From NCBI GenBank assembly GCA_004293905.1, contig RDZE01000015.1, positions 358,117-422,116 on the forward strand: a stretch of DNA of 64,000 nt. The letters run 5' to 3'. The notes below the pieces were generated by a model. The model was not told where the DNA came from. It saw only the letters and a list, made by a program, of their open reading frames with translations, and did not search any database. Source of the stretch: Cytophagales bacterium. Its GTDB lineage: Bacteria > Bacteroidota > Bacteroidia > Cytophagales > Microscillaceae. Below are positions 7,135 through 15,751 of the stretch, piece after piece. Numbering within the stretch: the first letter of the stretch is position 1; every line of letters starts with the position of its first letter. The position numbers were made by a program, and so were the translations under genes.

Positions 7135-9366
7135 ATGAAATTTTTTTCTAAAATTAAGATTCTACTCTTACTATTTATCATTGTCTTCTATACAATTCAG
7201 GCTGTTTTTGCAAAGCCTACCCCTCCGGGCGATGAGGACAATCGTTTGAACTATCAACTCAAAGTAGGTACTGTGAAGTCTTCTATCAGAATAGATGGAA
7301 AATTGGACGAAAGCGACTGGCTGGAAGCGGGGTTGGCTACTAATTTTTGGCAAAAGTGGCCTACGGATACTGCCTTAGCCGAAAAACAAACCGAAATAAG
7401 GGTGATGGCTGATGATAATTTTTTATACATCAGTGCTATTTGTTATGACAATGGAAAACGGGTCATACAAAACCTTAAGCGTGATGTAGGGCATTGGGAA
7501 AGCGATGCTTTTACTATCATGTTAGACCCTATGAATGAGCGTACCACAGGTTTTGCCTTTGGAGTAAATGCAGGAGGCGCGCAATTTGATGCTACCATTG
7601 CAGTCAATGAAGATTCTTGGGATTGGGACGCTAAATGGTACTCTGCCGTAAGCCGCGAAGGAGATAGATGGGTGGCTGAAATAGCAATTCCTTTCAAAAC
7701 ACTCCGTTATGACCCCAATAACACGCAGTGGGGCATTAATTTCAATCGTATTGATATGCAACAAAATATTGTTTCAGCTTGGGCAAAAGTGCCTATTCAG
7801 CAAAGAACTATTGATTTGGGCTTTACAGGTGCCTTAGATTGGACATATCAACCCCCAAGCATGAATGGCAATGTGGTTTTGATACCCTACCTTACAGGGG
7901 GAGCTTCACAAGATATTCAGAACGAACGCCCTGCCGAATATACTTACAATGCGGGTTTAGACGCAAAAATAGCCGTAAGCTCGTCTTTGAATTTGGATTT
8001 AACGGTCAATCCTGATTTTTCGCAAGTAGATGTCGATGTGCAGGTTACGAATCTGAGCCGTTTCAGTATCTTTTTTCCTGAAAGGCGTTCTTTTTTCTTA
8101 GAAAATAGCGATTTGGTCGCCGATTTGGGTAGTGGCGATATTCGTCCTTTCTTCTCGCGGCGCATAGGGTTGAGCAATGGCAAAAGTGTGCCGATAGTAT
8201 TTGGGGCGCGATTGAGTGGCAATTTATCAAAAAATTGGCGCATTGGCATCATGAACATACAAACGGCTTCGAGTGGTGATTATGATGGACAAAATTATGC
8301 TGTAGCTGCCTTGCAACGCCGTCTTTTGAAACGTTCTAATTTGAAAACTTTCTTCATTAATCGTCAGGCTTTTGCGCATGGCAACGATGAAATGAAAGCA
8401 GAGGATTATAACCGTGTGGCAGGTGCTGAATTTGATTTCGTATCGGAAAGTAACAAATGGCGTGGTAGTTTGCGCTATCATTATTCTTTTAATACTTCTT
8501 CTTTAGTAGACAATGATTATGTAGCAGGTACATTCAATAGACAAGGCAGAAACATCAACTGGGGAATGGGCATGAATAAGGTAGGGGATAATTTTATTGC
8601 TGATCTGGGTTTTGTGCCACGTTTGTATAATTATGATGCAAGCCGTGATACTACCATACGCAGAGGTTATAGCCAATATTGGAATGACTTTTATGTGAAT
8701 TTATATTCTAAAAATAGTAAACTCATCAATATGCAATGGTTTGGCTTTACTACTGAAGTAATTCTAAACAAAGATGGCTCTTTTAACGAAGGCGGTATTT
8801 ATGGCGGGTGGGGAGTTAATTTTAAAAGTAGAAGTTGGTTCAATTTGAATCTTAACATTACTCGTGTGGCTCTGCCCTATGCTACTTCCATTATCGATGG
8901 CGACCCTTTGCCTGCTACTGAGTACGAGTACGGCGGGGTATCGTTGAACTATGGCTCTGACCCCCGAAAAAAATTCTCTTGGCGGGTGTTTGGTAGTTAT
9001 GGTGGTTTTTACAATGGCACACGTGTTAGTTATGGAGGTGGTATCAATTTCAGACAACAGCCTTGGGGTAATTTCGGGGTAGATTTCAATCAAAATGAAG
9101 TTTATTTGCCTGAAAACTACGGTACAGCAAGCCTTACTTTGATTAGTCCTAAGGTAGAGATTTCATTTACCAACAATATGTTTTGGACTACTTTTTTACA
9201 ATACAACACTCAAGCCGATAACTTCAATATCAATAGCCGTTTTCAGTGGCGTTTCAAACCTATGTCCGATTTGTTCATTGTTTATACGGATAATTATGTG
9301 GCTGAAAATTTTAAAGAGAAAAATAGAGGAATCGTCTTAAAAATTAATTATTGGCTCAATTTGTAA
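7135..9366 (+). CDS. DUF5916 outer-membrane protein with N-terminal CBM9-like domain
   Basis: A 743-residue secreted protein with a signal peptide (KIKILLLLFIIVFYTIQAVFA-K). Residues ~45-230 form a family-9 carbohydrate-binding-like beta sandwich (IDGKLDESDWLEAG, then RVMADDNFLYISAICYD, then GFAFGVNAGGAQFD). Residues ~240-743 are the DUF5916 region, rich in alternating aromatic beta strands and ending in an aromatic-rich strand with a polar C-terminus, as expected of an outer-membrane beta barrel. Function is unknown; a surface binding or transport role is inference. No SusC/SusD genes are nearby, so it is not part of an obvious polysaccharide locus. A strong terminator follows. Confidence 0.82.
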   Translation: MKFFSKIKILLLLFIIVFYTIQAVFAKPTPPGDEDNRLNYQLKVGTVKSSIRIDGKLDESDWLEAGLATNFWQKWPTDTALAEKQTEIRVMADDNFLYISAICYDNGKRVIQNLKRDVGHWESDAFTIMLDPMNERTTGFAFGVNAGGAQFDATIAVNEDSWDWDAKWYSAVSREGDRWVAEIAIPFKTLRYDPNNTQWGINFNRIDMQQNIVSAWAKVPIQQRTIDLGFTGALDWTYQPPSMNGNVVLIPYLTGGASQDIQNERPAEYTYNAGLDAKIAVSSSLNLDLTVNPDFSQVDVDVQVTNLSRFSIFFPERRSFFLENSDLVADLGSGDIRPFFSRRIGLSNGKSVPIVFGARLSGNLSKNWRIGIMNIQTASSGDYDGQNYAVAALQRRLLKRSNLKTFFINRQAFAHGNDEMKAEDYNRVAGAEFDFVSESNKWRGSLRYHYSFNTSSLVDNDYVAGTFNRQGRNINWGMGMNKVGDNFIADLGFVPRLYNYDASRDTTIRRGYSQYWNDFYVNLYSKNSKLINMQWFGFTTEVILNKDGSFNEGGIYGGWGVNFKSRSWFNLNLNITRVALPYATSIIDGDPLPATEYEYGGVSLNYGSDPRKKFSWRVFGSYGGFYNGTRVSYGGGINFRQQPWGNFGVDFNQNEVYLPENYGTASLTLISPKVEISFTNNMFWTTFLQYNTQADNFNINSRFQWRFKPMSDLFIVYTDNYVAENFKEKNRGIVLKINYWLNL

Positions 9367-9380
9367 TTTGGTACAAAAAA

Positions 9381-9418
9381 AATGAAACTATTTATGACAA
9401 AATAGTTTCATTTTTTTT
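9381..9418. terminator. strong bidirectional terminator
   Basis: A perfect 13-base stem AATGAAACTATTT / AAATAGTTTCATT with a six-base loop, extended by a run of A on the left and eight T on the right. It lies between convergent genes ending at 9366 (plus) and 9440 (minus). Confidence 0.85.
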
Positions 9419-9439
9419 CAAAATCTTTTCAGAGATTTT

Positions 9440-9727
9440 TTAGCCAAAAATAGATTGCAATTTCATGGCTACACTCATGTCGCCATCTATACGCATTTTG
9501 CCACCCATGAAAGCACTCATAGGGTTCAAAGAGCCCTCAAGCATCGCATTGAAATCTGCAATATCCATAGATACAGTACAAGCTGCGTCAGTGTTGTCAT
9601 TAGTGATGCCACCTTTTCCATCAAGGTAAATAACACCTTCGCCAAATACGAATTTCACTGAAGAACCTAAGTCAGCAGTTGCGGCGGCTCTTCCTGATAT
9701 TTTTTGAGTAGTAGCTTCTAAGCTCAT
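9440..9727 (-). CDS. SCP2 sterol-binding domain-like small protein
   Basis: A 95-residue protein covering only the SCP2 fold: strands VKFVFGEGVIYLDGKG and CTVSMDIADFNAMLEG, then the characteristic NPMSAFMGGKMRIDGDMSVAMKLQSIF ending. SCP2 domains bind lipids in a hydrophobic tunnel. In bacteria they occur alone or fused to enzymes, with unknown ligands. No signal peptide, so cytoplasmic. It has its own promoter-like sequence and appears monocistronic. The family call is confident; the ligand is unknown. Confidence 0.85.
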   Translation of the reverse strand: MSLEATTQKISGRAAATADLGSSVKFVFGEGVIYLDGKGGITNDNTDAACTVSMDIADFNAMLEGSLNPMSAFMGGKMRIDGDMSVAMKLQSIFG

Positions 9728-9764
9728 AACTTTTTTTGTGTTTGAATTGTATGTTAATTTTTTT

Positions 9765-9796
9765 CAAAAATAGATAAGAAACTTCGAATAAAACAA
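9765..9796 (-). promoter_or_regulatory. Bacteroidota-type promoter for the SCP2-like gene
   Basis: On the minus strand, TTG (plus 9794-9796), a 21-base spacer, and TATTTTTG (9772-9765). The start codon at 9727 is 38 bases downstream of the -7 box. Confidence 0.5.
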
Positions 9797-9828
9797 AAAA
9801 ACAGTAGAAAAGTTTTATTATTTCTATT

Positions 9829-11274
9829 CTAACACATTTGATATTCGGGCAGAGAGGCAATAGCTAAAGCAAGGCTTTGTATGTGTGTTTCATCGGAGCT
9901 AATATCGAGAAAGGTTTTCATGGTAGTCCAATCGGGTTGTTGTGTGGTTTGGAGTAGGTATTCGGTCATTTTTGCAAACCGTGTTTCGGGGTTCTCTATG
10001 GCTTTGAAATGCGTTAGAAGTACACTCCAATCATTGGAAACTTGCAATTTTTTGAGTTTATTATTAACCAATCCGTCATTGTTTACATCGCCATCGTCTT
10101 TGGCACTCACGTTGAGTTCAGCGGCTTTGAGTAGAAATTCGGGGAGTTGAAGCCTAAACAATAAGGTGTTGCTATCAATCCAAGCACGTCCGCCTGCCCA
10201 GCCTGCTACATTGGGTGGGTATAAAATCATTTGCCCCAATACTTTTTGGATAAACATGGGTGCGCTATGGTCAAGGTATTGTAGGTTAAAATGTTTTTGC
10301 AGACTCATCATAAGGTCTACGGGCGATTTTATCTTGCTTCCTATGTTTTCTTCCTCATAAAACCAATCTGCCATAAAAATTTGCTTCATTAGTGCGCCTA
10401 TGTCATAGCTATTTTGCTTGAATGTTTTGGCTAACTGTTCTATACGTGTTTGATGATTTTTTTGTGTGATGTCATCTTTTACAAAATATTGATAAATTTT
10501 TTTGGTGATGTATAGGGCTGTTTGCGGTTGCTCTAAGATGATGTCAATAATTTCGTCTCCATTGAAGTTGCCTGTTTTTCCCATAAATGTTTTTGGGTCG
10601 AAATCGTGCGTTTTTTCGTTGAATTGGTATTTGCCTGTATCTTTGTTGATAGCCCAGCCTGTGAAAGCTCTTGCAGCCTCCTTGATGTCTTGTTCGGTGT
10701 AGTTTCCTCTACCAATGGTGAATAACTCCATTAGTTCGCGGGCAAAATTTTCGTTGGGGTGGGCTTTTTTATTTTGTTGATTATTGAGAAATAAAATCAT
10801 GGCGGGGTTTTTTGCCACTGCCATCATCAAATCTTTTAATTTTCCTAAGGCGTTTTGTCTGATGATGTTGATTTGCTCTTGTGCTAAAAAAGCATCTTTG
10901 AATTGACAAGCAAAATGCCCATGCCAAAAGAGTGTCATACGCTCTCGGAGTGCCGCAGTGTTGCTATACATACGCGTAAGCCATACTTCGTTGATGCGTT
11001 TGATGCGTTCGCGCCCCTCTTTAAGTGCTTTTTTGATGGCTTCTTTGCGTTGTTCGGGGGTCATTTGTAAAAACTCTTGCCTTGCTTCTGCTCTGCTCGT
11101 AAATTCATCTACCTCGTTGATAGGGGTGTAATTATTGGCTTCTTTGAATAATTCTTCTACCCATTGGCTTCTGTTTTGTGTAATTTTGGTACGCATTTCT
11201 GCCAAAGAGATGCCAAAAGCGGCTCGGTGGTATAGGTGTTGTAGTTGTCGTTGTTGTGAAGGGGTAGCACTCAT
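9829..11274 (-). CDS. DUF1800 domain-containing protein
   Basis: A 481-residue protein with family hallmarks: the opening HLYHRAAFGIS, the motif TLFWHGHFACQ around residues 112-122, the NFARELMELFTIG segment, AARAFTGWAIN, and the late PPNVAGWAGGRAWID. DUF1800 proteins are uncharacterised and usually sit next to a DUF1501 protein, which is not present here. No signal peptide is visible, although many relatives are exported. It lies 51 bases downstream of tilS on the same strand, so the two may be co-transcribed. Confidence 0.88.
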   Translation of the reverse strand: MSATPSQQRQLQHLYHRAAFGISLAEMRTKITQNRSQWVEELFKEANNYTPINEVDEFTSRAEARQEFLQMTPEQRKEAIKKALKEGRERIKRINEVWLTRMYSNTAALRERMTLFWHGHFACQFKDAFLAQEQINIIRQNALGKLKDLMMAVAKNPAMILFLNNQQNKKAHPNENFARELMELFTIGRGNYTEQDIKEAARAFTGWAINKDTGKYQFNEKTHDFDPKTFMGKTGNFNGDEIIDIILEQPQTALYITKKIYQYFVKDDITQKNHQTRIEQLAKTFKQNSYDIGALMKQIFMADWFYEEENIGSKIKSPVDLMMSLQKHFNLQYLDHSAPMFIQKVLGQMILYPPNVAGWAGGRAWIDSNTLLFRLQLPEFLLKAAELNVSAKDDGDVNNDGLVNNKLKKLQVSNDWSVLLTHFKAIENPETRFAKMTEYLLQTTQQPDWTTMKTFLDISSDETHIQSLALAIASLPEYQMC

Positions 11275-11325
11275 AATTTTAAAGTTGTTTTTTTAAGAGG
11301 TTTGACCTAAAAAAAGCGCGAAGGT

Positions 11326-12624
11326 TTAAATCCACGCTACAGTATATATTTGTTGGGTATTTTTTTCTACTTTGTATCGTTCGTCTATGCGCAAACCTAC
11401 CACCCAAACAATCGTATCGGCAGAAGTAAGCACCCATATTTGTTGTTTTTCGAGAGTGGTTAGCTTTTGGTCAATGAGTAAATCGCTTATTTTTTTTCGT
11501 TTTCCAGCCATACCCAAAGGGCAAAACCAATCACCTGCTTGCCAAATACGTAGTTGTAGGGGCAGTTCTAATTTTTGGAGGTCAAAATGTGCAATACGGT
11601 TGCTTTGAGGCAACGAACTTAATTGGGTGTAGGGAGGCTGAGCAATGTATTCTAAGCGAGGAGTTTCGGGTATCTCTTGCCACTGCTCTATAGGCGCAAT
11701 CATCCATCGTTTTCGGTCGTAGAGTGCCACATGCGTATGGCTTATCATTTTTTTACCTGTTTGCATTTTTTTCTCTTGTAACATTCGCTTGCATTGGTCA
11801 TAACTAAACCCAAAACGGCGTACTATTTCGTAGAGTTGTACTATTCTGTGAGGCGCATCAACGAGAGCATCAAGCACTAAATACCAACCGTCTTCTTTTT
11901 GTGTTAAAATTTGTTTCTCTAATTTTGTAGTTTCGTCCCAAAAAATGGTGCCCACATAGTCAAGTTTTTCGAGGGTTTGGGCAAATGTTTCTTCCAAATT
12001 GGGATTCATTTTCCTCATTAGTGGAATGATTTCATTTCTGAGCAAATTTCGCTTGTACTTATTGCTTGCATTTGAGCTATCTTCGCGCCACGAAAGCCCA
12101 TTTTCTGCGGCATATTGTTGTATTTCTTGCCTATTGACGGAAAGTAAAGGACGAAGCAAACAACCTTGTTTGGGCTTAAGTGCCTGCAAACCTGCGATGC
12201 CTGTACCCCGAATAAGGTTCAAAAAAAAGGTTTCTATTTTGTCGTTCTGATGGTGAGCCGTGAGTATGTAGTCATATTTTTCCTTCTGCCTTAGTTCCTC
12301 AAACCATTGGTAGCGCAAATCGCGGGCTGCCATCTGTATTGATGCACCATTTTCCATTTGGTAAGTTGCGAGGTCAATGGCTTTTACTTCATAGGCATAG
12401 CCGTATTGCTTTGCTAATGTTACTACAAAAGCCTCATCACCTGCCGATTCTTCGCCACGCAAGCCAAAATTAACGTGCAATACTTTTATTTGTTTGTAGC
12501 CCAAAGAATGAAGCAAATGTAATAACACTACTGAATCTATGCCTCCGCTGATGGCTACTAATAAGCGTTTTTGCGGTGGGCAAAACAATATCGTTTGGAG
12601 ATAATGCGCTATTTTTTTTTCCAT
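11326..12624 (-). CDS. tilS: tRNA(Ile)-lysidine synthetase
   Basis: TilS attaches lysine to C34 of the CAU-anticodon tRNA-Ile, making it read AUA; it is essential in most bacteria. From the ATG at 12624 the protein has 432 residues with the PP-loop ATP-binding motif SGGIDS at 26-31, HVNFGLRGEES soon after, TAHHQND, and LIRGTGIAGLQALKP. A C-terminal TilS domain includes the KKISDLLIDQKL and WVVGLRIDERYKV stretches. The frame has an earlier ATG at 12672, but the PP-loop spacing favours the later start. Confident call. Confidence 0.92.
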   Translation of the reverse strand: MEKKIAHYLQTILFCPPQKRLLVAISGGIDSVVLLHLLHSLGYKQIKVLHVNFGLRGEESAGDEAFVVTLAKQYGYAYEVKAIDLATYQMENGASIQMAARDLRYQWFEELRQKEKYDYILTAHHQNDKIETFFLNLIRGTGIAGLQALKPKQGCLLRPLLSVNRQEIQQYAAENGLSWREDSSNASNKYKRNLLRNEIIPLMRKMNPNLEETFAQTLEKLDYVGTIFWDETTKLEKQILTQKEDGWYLVLDALVDAPHRIVQLYEIVRRFGFSYDQCKRMLQEKKMQTGKKMISHTHVALYDRKRWMIAPIEQWQEIPETPRLEYIAQPPYTQLSSLPQSNRIAHFDLQKLELPLQLRIWQAGDWFCPLGMAGKRKKISDLLIDQKLTTLEKQQIWVLTSADTIVWVVGLRIDERYKVEKNTQQIYTVAWI

Positions 12625-12699
12625 AAATTTTGTTTTGAAAACGAAACTCATAATCAACAAGTTTCGTAACACAATAAGTAAAAATTAAACTAATCTTAT

Positions 12700-13635
12700 A
12701 TGCTAAACTTAGTCATACTCTCATTTTCGCTGTTCTCAACCCCTAATTATTTCAAAAATTACTACCCCTACATTAGCCAAGCCGAAATATGTATTATGCA
12801 ACAACAATACGACAAGGCAATGCAATACTACAAAAAAGGTTTCCAAAAAGTGAAATACCAAAACATACCCTACAAAGATTGTCATAACTATACCATTTGT
12901 GCTTTTTTACAAAATGACACTTTAGAAGGATTCCGATATTTAGAAAAACTTGTCAGTATGGGAAGTACCCCTCATTTGTTATCACAACACCCTGTTTTTG
13001 GTTTGTATCTCAATACTTCTCATTGGCAAAAGCTAACACAAAAAACAGATAGCCTATTGCAAATACATCAAAAAATATTCAGACAGGAAGATTATCAATA
13101 TTTAGATAGCTTGTCTTATCAAAACATGCATTCAACTTGCATGAACCCAAAAGCTCAAAAAGATACACCAGATCACATGGATAGATTCAGAGAATTTATC
13201 AAAGAAAAAGGCTTTTTAAACGATTACGAAATCAAAAAAGGGCTTTCTCCACGCCCCGATTATAATTTATTGAAATTCAATTATAGTTTCGAGTGGATTA
13301 ATTTGCTCAAAGAAGCCGCCAAAAAAGGCAAGATATCACCCTATGTATATGCCAAACAATACGATTTTTTTTACCACAGCTTGGATCATCTCGATATTCA
13401 ACGTATGCCTCCAAACATTATCCGAAAAAATACTTATTATGCCTCGTTTATAATAGAACCCGACCACTTTTTTAGTTTTGTTACTGAAGGCAATGGAAAT
13501 TTGATGTCTAGCACCAACACTAAAAACATAAATAAAAACAGGAAAGCATTGGGTATTATCACATTCAAAGAAGCCCAGAAAATGGTGGTTTTTAAAAAAG
13601 AAAATGCAAAAAATCTTCAATTCTTACTCTACTAA
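12700..13635 (+). CDS. hypothetical protein with TPR-like N-terminal region
   Basis: A 311-residue protein of unknown function. It begins with a short hydrophobic stretch (LNLVILSFSLFS) that may be a signal or anchor. Residues ~25-60 (YISQAEICIMQQQYDKAMQYYKKGFQKV) read like one TPR-type helix pair. The rest is helical, with many lysine, tyrosine and phenylalanine residues. Such TPR-start proteins are frequent in Cytophagales as divergent families. It is divergent from tilS and lies 75 bases upstream of the OstA-like gene, which has its own -7 box. I cannot assign a role. Confidence 0.55.
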   Translation: MLNLVILSFSLFSTPNYFKNYYPYISQAEICIMQQQYDKAMQYYKKGFQKVKYQNIPYKDCHNYTICAFLQNDTLEGFRYLEKLVSMGSTPHLLSQHPVFGLYLNTSHWQKLTQKTDSLLQIHQKIFRQEDYQYLDSLSYQNMHSTCMNPKAQKDTPDHMDRFREFIKEKGFLNDYEIKKGLSPRPDYNLLKFNYSFEWINLLKEAAKKGKISPYVYAKQYDFFYHSLDHLDIQRMPPNIIRKNTYYASFIIEPDHFFSFVTEGNGNLMSSTNTKNINKNRKALGIITFKEAQKMVVFKKENAKNLQFLLY

Positions 13636-13679
13636 ATTTTTATCTTTCCATTAAGCCCTAATTCTAATGAAAGAAATAG

Positions 13680-13687
13680 TATTTTTG
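13680..13687 (+). promoter_or_regulatory. -7 element TATTTTTG upstream of the OstA-like gene
   Basis: An exact TAnnTTTG match 22 bases before the ATG at 13710, implying a leader of only about 15-20 bases. Confidence 0.4.
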
Positions 13688-13709
13688 CGGAATAATAATT
13701 TCATTTTTT

Positions 13710-15239
13710 ATGCGCGCAATCATCTTTCTACTACTCATTTGCTATACGCTCATTTTCCCTGAAAAACTACAAGCCCAAGAAAGCCAAATAGAAATAGTAC
13801 AAGCAGAAGCCCTCGCTGGAGGCATTATCAATGGCGTAGAAGTGCGGATACTAAGGCGCAATGTTATCGTAAGACATCAAGGTATGACCCTCTATTGCGA
13901 CTCTGCATACCAATATCTGAAGGAAAACAATATAGATGCATTCGGAAGGTCAAGACTCATCAACAGCGATGGGGCTACAGTTACCAGCAACAAAATGTTT
14001 TATGAAGGAAATGTACGCATGGCAAAAGCAATCGGAGATGTAGTAGTTACTGACGAAGGCAAAACCCTCTACACCGAAGAACTTGACTACGACCTCAACG
14101 GAAAACTTATTTACTACAGTACAGGCGGAAAAATCGTAGATGCCGAAAACCTTCTTACCAGCCAAACAGGTACTTATGATGTCAATAGTAAAATTTATTA
14201 CTTCACCCAAAATGTAGTCTTACAAAGTCTTAAAGACGGCGACCGATTGGAAACCAATAATCTGCAATACAACAGTGTAACAGGTATTTCCTATTTCCAA
14301 GGTCCAAGTAAAATTACGACTAAAGATGGTGCAGTGCTTTACTCCGACAATGGCACTTACAACACAAGAACCAAAGAATCTAACTTTCGCGGACGACCAC
14401 GCATAGAAGATGATAAATACATACTCAGCGGCGACTCGCTCTACTACGATGACCAGAAAAAAATAGGAGTAGCCTTAGGCAATGTACGCCTCACAGCCAA
14501 ACTCGATAGCGTTATCATCGATGGAGATGTAGGTAGATTTTGGAATCGCGAAGGTATCAGTAAAGTATATGGCAATGCCATCATGCGTCAAATAGCCGAA
14601 AAAGATACCCTTTACCTTACCGCTGACACATTACTTTCTATCAATAATGAAAACACAAAATTACTAAAAGCCTATTACAAAACACGGATTTACAGAAAAG
14701 ATTTACAAGCCATTTGCGACTCCTTAGTTTATAACCGCCGCGACTCCGTCATACAATTCTTCCGCGACCCCGTAGTGTGGAGTAAAGGCAACCAAATGAC
14801 CGCCGATTCCATAGACATTGCATTGGCAAATAATAAAATACACAAAATGTATCTCAAAAATAAATCTTTTGTAATTTCACAAGATACTGTCCTGAATTTC
14901 AACCAGTTAAAAGGAAAATATATCACCGCACATTTCAACCAAAGCAACCAAATTCAAAGAATAGACGTAAAAGGCAATGGGGAAAGTATATATTTTGTAT
15001 TGGAAGAAGGCGATACCACCCTCTTAGGTATGAATAGAGCCATTTGTACAGATATGTATTTTTTGTTTAAAGAAGACAATAAACTTGAAATCATTAACTA
15101 CATCACTAAACCCGATGCCGAAATGATTCCCCCACATGAGCTCCAAGAACCTCAGAAAAAAATAAAGGGGTTTGTCTGGAGAAAAGAAGAAAGACCAAGC
15201 AAAGAAGAAATGCTCAGAAGACGATTACTTATTTTTTAG
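13710..15239 (+). CDS. OstA-like (LptA/LptD N-terminal domain) LPS-transport protein
   Basis: A 509-residue exported protein with a signal peptide (RAIIFLLLICYTLIFPEKLQA-Q). It is made of repeated beta strands of the OstA/LptA jellyroll: GMTLYCDSAYQYLKENNIDAFG near residue 55, then repeated units such as AVLYSDNGTYNTRTKES and YILSGDSLYYDDQKKIG. In Bacteroidota such OstA-like proteins are thought to form the periplasmic bridge that carries LPS to LptD. It is much longer than E. coli LptA (185 residues), suggesting two or more stacked domains in one chain. The role is inferred from the family. Confidence 0.82.
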   Translation: MRAIIFLLLICYTLIFPEKLQAQESQIEIVQAEALAGGIINGVEVRILRRNVIVRHQGMTLYCDSAYQYLKENNIDAFGRSRLINSDGATVTSNKMFYEGNVRMAKAIGDVVVTDEGKTLYTEELDYDLNGKLIYYSTGGKIVDAENLLTSQTGTYDVNSKIYYFTQNVVLQSLKDGDRLETNNLQYNSVTGISYFQGPSKITTKDGAVLYSDNGTYNTRTKESNFRGRPRIEDDKYILSGDSLYYDDQKKIGVALGNVRLTAKLDSVIIDGDVGRFWNREGISKVYGNAIMRQIAEKDTLYLTADTLLSINNENTKLLKAYYKTRIYRKDLQAICDSLVYNRRDSVIQFFRDPVVWSKGNQMTADSIDIALANNKIHKMYLKNKSFVISQDTVLNFNQLKGKYITAHFNQSNQIQRIDVKGNGESIYFVLEEGDTTLLGMNRAICTDMYFLFKEDNKLEIINYITKPDAEMIPPHELQEPQKKIKGFVWRKEERPSKEEMLRRRLLIF

Positions 15240-15257
15240 TTAAAAACCCATAATTAT

Positions 15258-15288
15258 TTGGAAAAACAAAAAAAAAGTATTAATTTCG
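15258..15288 (+). promoter_or_regulatory. Bacteroidota-type promoter for the small sorting-domain gene
   Basis: TTG at 15258-15260, a 20-base spacer, then TAATTTCG at 15281-15288. The spacing and -7 sequence are the same as in the promoter at 453-483. The ATG is at 15308. Confidence 0.5.
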
Positions 15289-15307
15289 TAAGATTTTTAT
15301 AATAAAA

Positions 15308-15742
15308 ATGAAAAGGCAGACAAAAATACACATTCACAAAACACTTTCCATAGGGATAATAACCTTTATGTTATTTTTTCCTATTCGTTTTGCCTATTCG
15401 TTTACACCCGAAAGCGAACCCGAAAATCAATACCAAAATCATTATTTCAAATTTCGCACCACTGCCGAAATACTTTTCGAGAACGAACAATTACGCATTA
15501 CCACTGCATTTCCTAATCCTGCAAGCATCAATGCGACCTTAGAATACCAAATGTTCTCACCTGTAAATGCTAAAATTACTGTATCTAATGTGTTAGGAAA
15601 TACGCTTAATACTTTTAATTTAGATTTTAACGATAATAAAATCATCATTCCTACCACACAATACGAATCAGGCGTATATTTCTATACACTCAGTATTGAT
15701 AATAAATCCATCATTACCAAAAAATTAGTAGTGAAGCACTAA
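15308..15742 (+). CDS. small secreted protein consisting mostly of a T9SS type A sorting domain
   Basis: 144 residues. A basic N-terminus and hydrophobic core (SIGIITFMLFFPIRFAYS) form a signal peptide. Residues ~60-144 are a complete sorting domain: TAFPNPASINATLEYQM, then ITVSNVLGNTLNTFNL, then ESGVYFYTLSIDNKSIITKKLVVKH. Only ~35 residues remain between signal and sorting domain, so there is hardly any cargo; the protein may be a surface-attached peptide or a remnant. It has its own promoter and lies 10 bases before the FAD enzyme gene. Confidence 0.8.
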   Translation: MKRQTKIHIHKTLSIGIITFMLFFPIRFAYSFTPESEPENQYQNHYFKFRTTAEILFENEQLRITTAFPNPASINATLEYQMFSPVNAKITVSNVLGNTLNTFNLDFNDNKIIIPTTQYESGVYFYTLSIDNKSIITKKLVVKH

Positions 15743-15751
15743 AAATCTTCA

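Noticed and set aside
8227..8481. Minus-strand open frame inside the DUF5916 gene
   Set aside because: Fully antisense to a well-supported gene, with no promoter or coding character of its own.
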